Shown: piece after piece, positions 7,434 through 14,272 of the stretch
Layout: every line of letters begins with the position of its first letter
How positions within the stretch are numbered: position 1 is the stretch's first letter
Source of the DNA: JAWOJF01 sp046481785
GTDB lineage: Bacteria; Bacteroidota; Ignavibacteria; Ignavibacteriales; Ignavibacteriaceae
Length of the DNA stretch: 15,623 nt
Reading direction: 5' to 3'
NCBI GenBank assembly: GCA_046481785.1
Contig: JAWOJF010000041.1
Coordinates: 1 to 15,623, forward strand
Position numbers and translations under genes: made by a program
Notes under the pieces: generated by a model
Seen by the model: only the letters and a program-made list of their open reading frames with translations
The model's database searches: none
Told to the model about the DNA's origin: nothing

Positions 7434-9587
7434 TTATCTAAAACTAACCTGAATACTTGCAGCAATATTACGAGGAAGGCCCGGCTCTATATATACAGGT
7501 ATACCGTTAACATAATCGGGGTTAATGAATGCGGATGCGGTGTACTTTTTATCAGCAATATTATAAATATTTACAAAACCTCTTAAGTAAATATGTTCTG
7601 TTAATTTTATATCATCATTCATTCCGATTGAAGCATTTAAGATATTATAGGAGGGGACTTCAATTGTATTTGCATCATCAACAAAATATTTACCGACATA
7701 ACTAAAATTTAGACCTATATATAAGCTGCCGGAAAATGAAGGAGAATATTTTACTCCCGCATTAAAAAACATATCCGGTATGCCGGAGCTTTTATTCCCG
7801 CTGAAGTCACCGGTTTTACCTGGTTTTCCATAATGAACAGAATCAACAAGGTACTCATCATATTCACTGGATGAAATAGTAAATGCGCCATTAAGAGATA
7901 TCCCATTATTCATCAGAAGGTTAAGGGATGTTTCCAGCCCGGTTCTTCTTGTTTTTCCGGCAGTAAAATAAAATCTTCCGCCGCTGTAAGGAATAATATC
8001 ATTATTTATACTGATATAATATGCAGCAACATCATACGAAAGAGCATGAATAAAACCGGTATGCCCAAAGTATAGGATGTGTTTTGTTCCTGCCTCAAAT
8101 GTCCGGGAGGTGATTGGTTCAAGCAGTGGGTTTAAATGATAGATAGTATCCTGTCCCAATGCAGGAGAAGGATTAGTTTCATTTCCGGCGGGTACCTCTA
8201 CTCCCCCGCCGAGATTAAAATATACAGAATGAACCGGCGAAAGGGTATAAACTATACCTGCTTTAGGGGTAAATTTTTCAAATGATTTGTCCTGCAGTCC
8301 GGGGGCGGGATCAAAAAAACTTTCGCTATAATATGTAACATTATCATATCTTCCTCCAAGGTAAAGACTTACCCTTTCACCAAATTCAATTTCATTCTGT
8401 AAGAAAACACCAAAGGTATTAGCCCCTTCCCTTTTATTATCTCTCAGTTGATCACCTCTGCCATTGACAGCAGATAGAGAATAAAATAATATTGCGCCAT
8501 CCTGGTAAGCCTCATCAAGTCCTGCCATAATATGATTCCGAATGCCGGGTAAAACCTGCGCAGTATTCCTGAAAATAAAATTACCGCCTACATGGTAACG
8601 GGTAAAATCGCGGAATGTATTACGTTCTGACCGCTGCAGATATTTAGGATTTGCATATACTGTTGCAGAAATATTGTTGTTATCATTAAGCTGATGATCA
8701 AGTGAGAGGCCAATTCTGCCGGAGCGGTTAAATCTTCTTTCATCACGCTGAAGGTAAACCGGATATGCCTGAGAAGCATCAGCGTTAAACTGAGCCAGGC
8801 TAAGCGGCCCGGGAATATGAAAAACATTACTGGTACCTGATAAATATATTCCCAGCCTTGATTTCTCTGCCAATGGTGAAATAATATTCAGGTTTACAAG
8901 CAGTCTGCTGCTTGCCGAATGTTCTCTCCAGCCTTTAAAATTAGTATTGGATAGTGTTAAGGTAATCTTGCCGCTACCCATTAAAGTTCCTGCCCGGAGA
9001 ACAGATTTGTTATAACCAAAACTGCCTGCCTGCTGCTGCAGGTTTAAGAAGGGTTTATGAAAATTCTCTTCAGTAGAAATATTTATAACACCGCCTGCGG
9101 CATTTCCCCACAATGCAGAAGCATTTGACCTTATTACCTCCACACTGTTAGCTGCACTCATATCAATAAGGTCAAAGGAGGTCCTGCCGTCAGGTTCTGT
9201 TTCAGGTATTCCATCCACAAGAATTTTTATTCCGCGGGTAGTTCCTGAATTGGAACGGTCTCCCGCCCCCCTGGCACCAAACCCCCTGATGGTAATCCTT
9301 GCATCCTGGTTGCCTGATCTTGATTGGGCTAATACTCCCGGTATTAATGATACTGCTTCATCAAGCCCATATCCCCTCAAATTGTTTATTATTTCTTCCG
9401 GAACCAGGGATACGGCGTATGGTACATCAATTATTTTTTCCGTTGATCTTGTTGCAGTTATAGTTATCTGTTCCAGTTTATGCTTTAAGGTATCTGGTTC
9501 TGACTGAGCGAAAACCAGTGTATGTATACAAAAAAAAAGTATTATTAAAATTACTTTTGTAAGGCGGGAAATTAGTATTTTTTTCAC
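7434..9587 (-). CDS. TonB-dependent outer-membrane receptor
   Basis: A 717-residue outer-membrane beta-barrel transporter powered by TonB-ExbBD, probably for an iron chelate or another scarce ligand; substrate not determinable here. Residues 1-27 are a Sec signal peptide (basic start, long hydrophobic core, cleavage likely after VFA27). A TonB-box-like stretch ITITATR is at 41-47. The plug domain spans roughly 50-175, with LDEAVSLIPGV (75-85), IRGFGARG (100-107), ILVDGIP (122-128) and ASALWGNAAGGVINI (156-170). The rest is barrel and ends in the aromatic IQVSFR typical of Omp85-inserted proteins. It lacks an N-terminal carboxypeptidase-like domain, unlike SusC-type receptors. The start codon is GTG, directly abutting the rlmB TGA (TGAGTG). 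The signal peptide begins right there, so the start is well supported and translation is probably coupled to rlmB. Confidence 0.93.
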   Translation of the reverse strand: MKKILISRLTKVILIILFFCIHTLVFAQSEPDTLKHKLEQITITATRSTEKIIDVPYAVSLVPEEIINNLRGYGLDEAVSLIPGVLAQSRSGNQDARITIRGFGARGAGDRSNSGTTRGIKILVDGIPETEPDGRTSFDLIDMSAANSVEVIRSNASALWGNAAGGVINISTEENFHKPFLNLQQQAGSFGYNKSVLRAGTLMGSGKITLTLSNTNFKGWREHSASSRLLVNLNIISPLAEKSRLGIYLSGTSNVFHIPGPLSLAQFNADASQAYPVYLQRDERRFNRSGRIGLSLDHQLNDNNNISATVYANPKYLQRSERNTFRDFTRYHVGGNFIFRNTAQVLPGIRNHIMAGLDEAYQDGAILFYSLSAVNGRGDQLRDNKREGANTFGVFLQNEIEFGERVSLYLGGRYDNVTYYSESFFDPAPGLQDKSFEKFTPKAGIVYTLSPVHSVYFNLGGGVEVPAGNETNPSPALGQDTIYHLNPLLEPITSRTFEAGTKHILYFGHTGFIHALSYDVAAYYISINNDIIPYSGGRFYFTAGKTRRTGLETSLNLLMNNGISLNGAFTISSSEYDEYLVDSVHYGKPGKTGDFSGNKSSGIPDMFFNAGVKYSPSFSGSLYIGLNFSYVGKYFVDDANTIEVPSYNILNASIGMNDDIKLTEHIYLRGFVNIYNIADKKYTASAFINPDYVNGIPVYIEPGLPRNIAASIQVSFR

Positions 9588-10316
9588 TCAGCTATTTCTT
9601 TGTCTTAGAATTTCAAATAATAATATTCCGGCTGCAACCGAAACATTTAATGATTGAATTTTTCCAACCATAGGAATTTTTACCAGTATATCACAATTTT
9701 CGGCGGTAAGTCTCCTTATTCCTTTTTCTTCATTTCCAACAACAAGAGCAAGTGGAATTTTATAGTCAGCATCTGTATAGTTTTTAGAATTTTCCAGGGA
9801 AGAACCGGCAATCCAGAATCCGTTTTCTTTAATTTCTTTCATAGCCTGAACAAGATTATTTACCTGGCAAAGTTTAATGTGTTCTGTTGCTCCGGCTGAT
9901 GTTTTTACAACTGTTTCATTAATTGGAGCAGAATTATGTTTTGTTACAATAACCCCATCAACTCCGCTGCAATCAGCAGTACGTATTATAGCACCAAGGT
10001 TATGCGTATCCTGAATTGAATCAAGAAGCAGCAGGAGGGGATATTTTTTTGTTTTTGATGTTTTTATTAAATCATGGAATGAATAAAATTTTTGAGAAGA
10101 TTTTTTTGCTGCCGCACCCTGAGCATTAGGGTGTGCAGTAAGGGCATTAAATTTTTGTACCGGGATCTCGGTACATTTGATCCCTCTTTTTTTTGCAGCA
10201 ATTCTTATGGCATCAATTATTCCCCCTTTTTGTCCATAGAGCAGATAAACCTGTTCTATTTCTTCCCCGGAGTTTATTGCTTCAAGTACGGGCTTTCTGC
10301 CGATGATGAGATTCAT
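9588..10316 (-). CDS. rlmB: 23S rRNA (guanosine-2'-O-)-methyltransferase, TrmH/SpoU family
   Basis: A SPOUT-class methyltransferase, most like RlmB, which methylates G2251 in the peptidyl-transferase P-loop of 23S rRNA using S-adenosylmethionine. At 242 residues it has the family layout: an N-terminal L30e-like RNA-binding domain (IIGRKPVLEAI, 4-14; NALTAHPNAQGAAA, 58-71), then the knotted catalytic domain with motif 1 DSIQDTHNLGAIIRTA (99-114), motif 2 VVGNEEKGIRRL and motif 3 IPMVGKIQSLNVSVAAGILL near the end. Family members also modify tRNA, so rRNA specificity is by similarity. A tandem-repeat array begins only four bases upstream of the ATG, so the native leader and promoter have been replaced or are supplied by the repeats. 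Only a weak AAGG is present, about ten bases before the ATG and itself inside the repeat. Confidence 0.93.
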   Translation of the reverse strand: MNLIIGRKPVLEAINSGEEIEQVYLLYGQKGGIIDAIRIAAKKRGIKCTEIPVQKFNALTAHPNAQGAAAKKSSQKFYSFHDLIKTSKTKKYPLLLLLDSIQDTHNLGAIIRTADCSGVDGVIVTKHNSAPINETVVKTSAGATEHIKLCQVNNLVQAMKEIKENGFWIAGSSLENSKNYTDADYKIPLALVVGNEEKGIRRLTAENCDILVKIPMVGKIQSLNVSVAAGILLFEILRQRNS

Positions 10317-10319
10317 AAT

Positions 10320-10450
10320 GTCAGAACCTTAATAAAACAGATAAACGTCAGAACTTTGATTAAAGAGATTATCAGGATAAACGTCAGAACCTTGATTAAA
10401 CAGATTATCAGGATAACGTCAGAACCTTGATTAAACAGATTATCAGGATA
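10320..10450 (+). repeat. Left flanking array: ~35-bp tandem repeats, four units
   Basis: Units are 10320-10344 (short, degenerate), 10345-10380 (36 bp, a few changes), 10381-10415 and 10416-10450 (35 bp each, identical). On the plus strand each starts with (ac)gtcagaacc followed by ttgattaaa and ends atcaggata. A degenerate tail, aacaggataaaacctt, follows to about 10466. There are no unique spacers. The array runs from four bases before the rlmB start to near the stop of the GxxExxY gene. It belongs to the same sequence family as 10872-10983 but in the opposite orientation. Confidence 0.85.
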
Positions 10451-10469
10451 AACAGGATAAAACCTTAAT

Positions 10470-10864
10470 TTAAACTGGAATAAACTTTTTATTATATAAA
10501 CGTTTAAATTCTAAATTTCTGCTTCCAAAATTAATAAGTAAACCGATTTCCATATTGTATGCTTCAAGATAATTAATAGCCTGAGCAAGGTGTACTTCTT
10601 CTAATTTAACAATAGCTTTTAATTCCACCATAATTAAAGACTCAACGAAAAAATCAACACGCCGGGTACCTATTCGCTGATCACGGTAATAAATCGGCAT
10701 TTCTTTTTCTCTTCAAATGCCAATTCTAAATAAGGCATTTCAATTTCCAATGCTCTTTGGTATATAACCTCCTGAAAACCATTTCCTAAAGCGGAATGGA
10801 CTTTCATAGCACATCCGATAATTTTCCTGGTTATATCATCATATTTAAGATTATCGTTATGCAA
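10470..10864 (-). pseudogene. GxxExxY protein (PD-(D/E)XK-like), split by a -1 frameshift
   Basis: Two overlapping minus-strand frames, 10864-10670 (64 codons) and 10700-10470 (76 codons), make up one GxxExxY-family protein. The family is small (about 125 aa), occurs as scattered copies in many Bacteroidetes, Planctomycetes and related genomes, and is assigned to the PD-(D/E)XK nuclease superfamily; its function is not established. The first half carries YDDITRKIIGCAMKVHSALG, then GFQEVIY, the naming motif, at residues 29-35. The second half carries RRVDFFV and VELKA, giving the Asp16 and Glu26-x-Lys28 of a PD-(D/E)XK site, then INYLEAYNMEIGLLINFGS. Shifting by -1 within an A-rich run near 10701-10709 (AAA AAG AAA TGC on the minus strand) restores KKEMPIYY, the expected junction. 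The only start is a TTG at 10864; there is no ATG before the conserved core. Both signs fit decay, but a real slip site or a read error are possible. Confidence 0.8.
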
Positions 10865-10871
10865 GTTTAAA

Positions 10872-10983
10872 TTGTCTTATCCTTTAATCCTGTGAATCCG
10901 TATAATCATGGTTTTGTCTTATCCTTTAATCCTGTGAATCCGTTTAATCAAGGTTCTGCTTTGTTATCCGTTTAATCAAGGTT
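10872..10983 (-). repeat. Right flanking array: 42-bp tandem repeats, two full units plus a partial
   Basis: Units 10872-10913 and 10914-10955 are 42 bp each and differ at two positions. A third, shortened unit occupies 10956-10983 and runs into the lgt stop codon. Read on the minus strand each begins aaccttgattaaacggatt and continues cacaggattaaaggataag. It shares the 17-mer CAGAACCTTGATTAAAC with the left array (10942-10958 on the minus strand; 10385-10401 and 10420-10436 on the plus strand), so the two arrays are inverted relative to each other around the GxxExxY gene. Confidence 0.85.
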
Positions 10984-11825
10984 TATTTCTTTTTTACCGG
11001 AGGCGGCACAAACCTTTTTAAATTTGGATGTTTTTGAAAATAGTATAACCCGGCTGTACCGGCAATAATTAATCCTATTGAAATTAACTGTGCCTCTGAT
11101 AATCCAAATAACAACCGCGGATTTAACCTGATAAACTCAACCAAAAGTCTTTCAATACCTGCAAAGATTAAATAGAACATAAAAAGCTTCCCGTCAGCCC
11201 ACCCTTTTTTTCTAAGTTTCCAAAGGATAAAAAAGATAACCAGCATAGTAAGGAATTCATATATAGGGGTTGGATGTAATGGAGTATTATCGGGTACAAT
11301 GCCTCCGGGGAATTGCTGAGCTATGTCGCTCCCTTCAAACATTTGAGATGGCGGAACAGTCCCGTTTTCATAATTAGTCCCCCATGGCAGATCGGTGGGA
11401 ATACCGTAATCACCATCACCTGCCAGATGGCATCCAATCCTTCCAATACCATAGGCCAGAGCAAGTGAAGGCGAAGTAGCATCGGCAATTACAAGAAATG
11501 GAGTTTTTTTTCTGCGGCTGTACATCCATATAGCAATAGTGGCAAGTATCAGTCCGCCGTAAAAGGTTAAACCGCCGGGGTTAAATGCCATTCCAACCGG
11601 ATCTCTTAAAAACCTGTCCCAGTTTTCAATTAAATGAAAGAGTTTGCTGCCAATGATACCGAATATAATTGCAAGCAGAGTTACCTCTGTTGCCATTGCA
11701 GGATTTAATTTTCTTCTTTCAAATTCTTTGGTAATTATGTAGCTGGAGATAATAAATGCTATTCCAAGCATTAGTCCGTAACTATAAACAGTAAAGGGGC
11801 CTATCTTAAATAACTCAGGATACAT
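10983..11825 (-). CDS. lgt: Phosphatidylglycerol--prolipoprotein diacylglyceryl transferase
   Basis: Lgt transfers diacylglycerol from phosphatidylglycerol to the lipobox cysteine of prolipoproteins at the inner membrane, the first step of lipoprotein maturation. The 280-residue protein has about seven membrane segments. Visible signatures are FNPGGLTFYGG (81-91), GIGRIGCHLAGDGDYGIP (126-143), the Bacteroidetes/Chlorobi variant of the Lgt signature with Arg129 in the essential position, LHPTPIYE (183-190), and ERLLVEFIR (225-233) with a conserved arginine. The tail is basic (PPPVKKK). GAGG lies seven bases before the ATG. It is last in the run ptsN-hisS-unknown-lgt. The stop codon touches the repeat array of the GxxExxY cassette, so any native downstream sequence is gone. 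The lipobox protein at 1-1211 would be a substrate. Confidence 0.95.
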   Translation of the reverse strand: MYPELFKIGPFTVYSYGLMLGIAFIISSYIITKEFERRKLNPAMATEVTLLAIIFGIIGSKLFHLIENWDRFLRDPVGMAFNPGGLTFYGGLILATIAIWMYSRRKKTPFLVIADATSPSLALAYGIGRIGCHLAGDGDYGIPTDLPWGTNYENGTVPPSQMFEGSDIAQQFPGGIVPDNTPLHPTPIYEFLTMLVIFFILWKLRKKGWADGKLFMFYLIFAGIERLLVEFIRLNPRLLFGLSEAQLISIGLIIAGTAGLYYFQKHPNLKRFVPPPVKKK

Positions 11826-11854
11826 CAGCTAACCTCGATTCAGAGTAATGTGGA

Positions 11855-12355
11855 TTACTCAGATGTTACAATAAAATTACAGAACTTATAATTTTCTTTT
11901 TCAGGAGGAATTAACTCTTGCACAATGTTAATACCATTTTTAGTTGAATCAACATCCAGAACAGCGCTATTTGTACAGCCATCCTGTCGGATGATATTTA
12001 AAGTAAACCTGCCGGATAATTCTTCACAAAACATTTTAGCAATTGCGGGTTCTACTTCTTTCAGGTAATTGTGATTTGTTTTAATTCCGAGGATATTAAT
12101 ATCTATTTCTTTTTCCCTTTGCTCCATTTCGACAGTCAGTTCATAATTCATCATTGCAAAAAGCTTAACAGTTTCAAGCTTTATACAAAGCTGGCTTTTA
12201 TTATTTCCATTTTCAGTATGGGTATGATTAAAAAAAAGACTGCAGGTAAACTCAACCTCTTGATTACTATCTCCTGAAGCTTTTTCTTTATCTGCAAACC
12301 TGTTCTTTTTTGTCCTCTCTATGTCAGAATCTGACTTCTCTTTTTGAACTGGCAT
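11855..12355 (-). CDS. Unrecognised conserved-context protein between hisS and lgt
   Basis: I do not recognise this protein. The frame is open from 12367, where an ATG overlaps the hisS stop (ATGA). The second in-frame ATG at 12355 has a strong GAGGG (12361-12365) five bases upstream, so I prefer this start, giving 166 aa rather than 170. There is no signal peptide or membrane segment, so it is probably cytoplasmic. The first ~35 residues are charged and low in hydrophobics (KEKSDSDIERTKKNRFADKE), likely disordered. The rest alternates in a beta-sheet manner (CIKLETVKLFAMM, YELTVEMEQREKEIDINILG) with one helix (VEPAIAKMFCEELSGRF). Five cysteines lie spread through the folded part, not in a metal-binding spacing. 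Tight coupling to hisS and a 29-bp gap to lgt put it in one operon with them. Function unknown. Confidence 0.75.
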   Translation of the reverse strand: MPVQKEKSDSDIERTKKNRFADKEKASGDSNQEVEFTCSLFFNHTHTENGNNKSQLCIKLETVKLFAMMNYELTVEMEQREKEIDINILGIKTNHNYLKEVEPAIAKMFCEELSGRFTLNIIRQDGCTNSAVLDVDSTKNGINIVQELIPPEKENYKFCNFIVTSE

Positions 12356-12360
12356 TGGTT

Positions 12361-12365
12361 CCCTC
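12361..12365 (-). promoter_or_regulatory. Ribosome binding site that decides the start of the unknown gene
   Basis: GAGGG on the minus strand lies five bases before the ATG at 12355 and partly within the hisS stop and the alternative ATG at 12367. A ribosome finishing hisS would be placed to re-initiate here. Confidence 0.55.
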
Positions 12366-13617
12366 ATAAATATAATGTTAATGCATCCGGATTATCCAAT
12401 GGAATCGGGAATTGTTCTCCCGAAGACATATTTTTGAGATTCATATGGCCGGTTTTATATTCATCGCCGCCGACAAAAAGAACAAATCTTGCATTCATTT
12501 TATTCGCTTCGCGCATCTGGGCTTTCACACTTCTGTCAAGATAATCAAATTCAACCAAAATATCCCGCCTGCGGTATTGTAAAGCTATTTCGAAAACTTT
12601 AGATCCAAGCTCCTTATCAATTTTAACAATATATAAATCAATTTTTTCATCAGGAAGTTTAAGAGAGTTTTCATTTGTGCAGGCAAGAAGTATTCTTTCA
12701 ATTCCCGCGGCAAACCCAATGCCCGGAGCAGGTTTTCCACCGAGCTGTTCTACAAGAAGGTCATACCTTCCACCGCCGCACAATGCACTTTGAGAACCCA
12801 CTTTTCCGCTGACAATTTCAAATGTAGTTTTGGTATAATAGTCCAATCCTCTCACCAGTTTCGGATCAACTTCAAAAGGAATACCTGCTTTCGTTAAGGC
12901 ATCTTTTACAACTTCAAAATCATTTTTACTTTCTTCGTCAAGATAATCCAGAAGCAGCGGAGCATCTTTGATTAATTCCTGGTCCGATTCTATCTTACTG
13001 TCAAATATCCTGAGTATATTTTTTTCAAATCTTTTTCTGCTGTCTTCAGAAAGTTTTTCTTTTTTATCCGATAAAAATTCCCTTAACTTTATTTTATATG
13101 CTTCTCTTGATTCAGGAATACCGAGTGAATTGATTTTCACAGTAAGGTCATTGAGGCCAAGCAGTTTCATAATGTCATAAGGCATCAGGATAATCTCGGC
13201 ATCCAATAATGGAGAAGTACTGCCCAAAGCCTCGGCACCAAACTGATGAAACTGACGCAGCCTTCCAGCCTGCGGCCTTTCCTGACGGAACATTGGGGAA
13301 ATATAATATAATTTATTAAGGGATTGTTTTGCTGCTAATGAGTGTTCAATAAATGCACGGACAACGGAGGCTGTCATTTCTGGTTTCAGGGTAACGCTTG
13401 TTTCACTCCTGTCAAGAAATGTATACATTTCTTTTCCAACGATATCGGTTTCTTCGCCAATACCACGGGCAAATAGTGCAGTCTCTTCGAATACCGGAGT
13501 ACGGATTTCTTTATAATTAAAGCTGGTAAAAACTTTTCTTACAATATCTTCAAGATGTTTCCAGGAAGGATACTCATGAGGAAGAATATCTTTTGTACCT
13601 GTAATAGCTTTTATCAT
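12364..13617 (-). CDS. hisS: Histidyl-tRNA synthetase
   Basis: HisRS charges tRNA-His with histidine via a histidyl-adenylate, as a cytoplasmic class IIa dimer. All hallmark motifs are intact in 417 residues: TLKPEMTASVVRAFIEH (76-92), motif 2 with FRQERPQAGRLRQFHQFG (110-127), the HisA loop RGLDYYTKTTFEIV (256-269) with Arg256, the HisB glycine loop CGGGRYDLLVEQLGG (280-294), and motif 3 GIGFAAGIERILL (299-311). The C-terminal anticodon-binding domain follows (residues ~325-417; KIDLYIVKID, RFVLFVGGDEYKTGHMNLKNM). The ATG at 13617 is 21 bp after the ptsN stop and has no Shine-Dalgarno. The 3' end overlaps the next frame by four bases. Confidence 0.97.
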   Translation of the reverse strand: MIKAITGTKDILPHEYPSWKHLEDIVRKVFTSFNYKEIRTPVFEETALFARGIGEETDIVGKEMYTFLDRSETSVTLKPEMTASVVRAFIEHSLAAKQSLNKLYYISPMFRQERPQAGRLRQFHQFGAEALGSTSPLLDAEIILMPYDIMKLLGLNDLTVKINSLGIPESREAYKIKLREFLSDKKEKLSEDSRKRFEKNILRIFDSKIESDQELIKDAPLLLDYLDEESKNDFEVVKDALTKAGIPFEVDPKLVRGLDYYTKTTFEIVSGKVGSQSALCGGGRYDLLVEQLGGKPAPGIGFAAGIERILLACTNENSLKLPDEKIDLYIVKIDKELGSKVFEIALQYRRRDILVEFDYLDRSVKAQMREANKMNARFVLFVGGDEYKTGHMNLKNMSSGEQFPIPLDNPDALTLYL

Positions 13618-13638
13618 CTGCAGGAGTGTAATGCTTTA

Positions 13639-14109
13639 TTAAACTTCAAAATAATTTTCTTCTTCTTTACTGAAAAGTTCCAAAACCTCTTCTTTTGAGC
13701 CTGCTTCAACCAGCCTTTTCCTGAATTCATCTTTGTTCATCATCCTGGATATTCTACTGAGCAGTTTTATATGCGTGCTGACAAGGTTATCCTTTCCTAC
13801 AAGAAGAAAAACAAGATGGACAGGCTGATTATCAAGTGATTGATACTCAATAGGCCTTTTTGTTTTTCCAAAAGCAGCTAAAATTTCATTTACAGCACCG
13901 GTTTTGCCATGAGGAATTGCAAAGCCTTTTCCAACACCGGTAGACATGATCTTTTCTCTTTCAAGTACTGCACTTCTTACCTTTTCAAGATCCAGTACTC
14001 TCGGGTCCTTGTTAAACAAATCAATCAATTCATTAATTACTTCTTCTTTACTGTTTCCCGAGAGATCAGCAATAACAAAGTCTGTTTTTAACAATTCGGA
14101 TATTTTCAT
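13639..14109 (-). CDS. ptsN: PTS EIIA domain protein (fructose/nitrogen-regulatory type)
   Basis: A 156-residue stand-alone PTS EIIA module of the mannitol/fructose/Ntr class, which accepts phosphate from HPr or NPr on a histidine. The active site motif GKGFAIPHGK is at 60-69 with His67 as the phospho-accepting residue. The rest fits the family: KEEVINELIDLF near the start, REKIMSTGVG before the active site, PVHLVFLLVG (96-105) and HIKLLSRISRMM (113-124). No fused EIIB/EIIC permease or antiporter domain is present and none lies next to it, which favours a regulatory PtsN-like role over sugar uptake; that is inference. A short CTTCC-GGC-GGAAG hairpin lies right before the ATG and may affect initiation. 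It heads the run to hisS and lgt. Confidence 0.88.
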   Translation of the reverse strand: MKISELLKTDFVIADLSGNSKEEVINELIDLFNKDPRVLDLEKVRSAVLEREKIMSTGVGKGFAIPHGKTGAVNEILAAFGKTKRPIEYQSLDNQPVHLVFLLVGKDNLVSTHIKLLSRISRMMNKDEFRKRLVEAGSKEEVLELFSKEEENYFEV

Positions 14110-14158
14110 TCTTCCGCCGGAAGTTTTTCAGGTTATACAATCAATTAATTGAAATATA

Positions 14159-14187
14159 AATTTAACAATACCTGCTTAGTTTATCAA
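14159..14187 (-). promoter_or_regulatory. Candidate promoter for the ptsN-hisS-lgt run
   Basis: On the minus strand TTGATA (14182-14187) is followed after 17 bases by TAAATT (14159-14164), about 50 bases before the ptsN ATG. It resembles a generic sigma-70 site. A TATATTTC (14151-14158), close to TAnnTTTG, lies just downstream but has no matching TTG at the right spacing. AT-rich DNA makes this weak evidence. Confidence 0.3.
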
Positions 14188-14272
14188 TTTATGTTATTAT
14201 TAATCTTTAAATAATGAATTTTTAAAATATTCCTGGCAAATCTTTCATTTATCGGCTATTAATCCTTGCCTG

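Noticed and set aside
8588..8827. Second minus-strand frame inside the TonB receptor gene
   Set aside because: It is an alternative frame of the conserved receptor barrel with no independent support.
10092..10430. Plus-strand frame with a repeating NVRTLIK motif, which looks like a repeat protein
   Set aside because: It is the translation of the 35-bp tandem repeats joined to antisense rlmB sequence. The repeat period comes from the DNA array, and there is no start context or independent coding signal.
10320..10450. Possible CRISPR array
   Set aside because: Units abut directly with no unique spacers, and no cas genes are present; they are plain tandem repeats.
11843..11860. Small inverted repeat gagtaat/attactc around the stop of the unknown gene before lgt
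   Set aside because: Only a 7-bp AT-rich stem with a 4-base loop and no T-run; lgt follows at once, so a terminator here is unlikely.
14110..14272. Small RNA or tRNA in the gap before ptsN
   Set aside because: No cloverleaf, CCA end or conserved RNA motif is visible; the stretch is AT-rich and only suggests a promoter.
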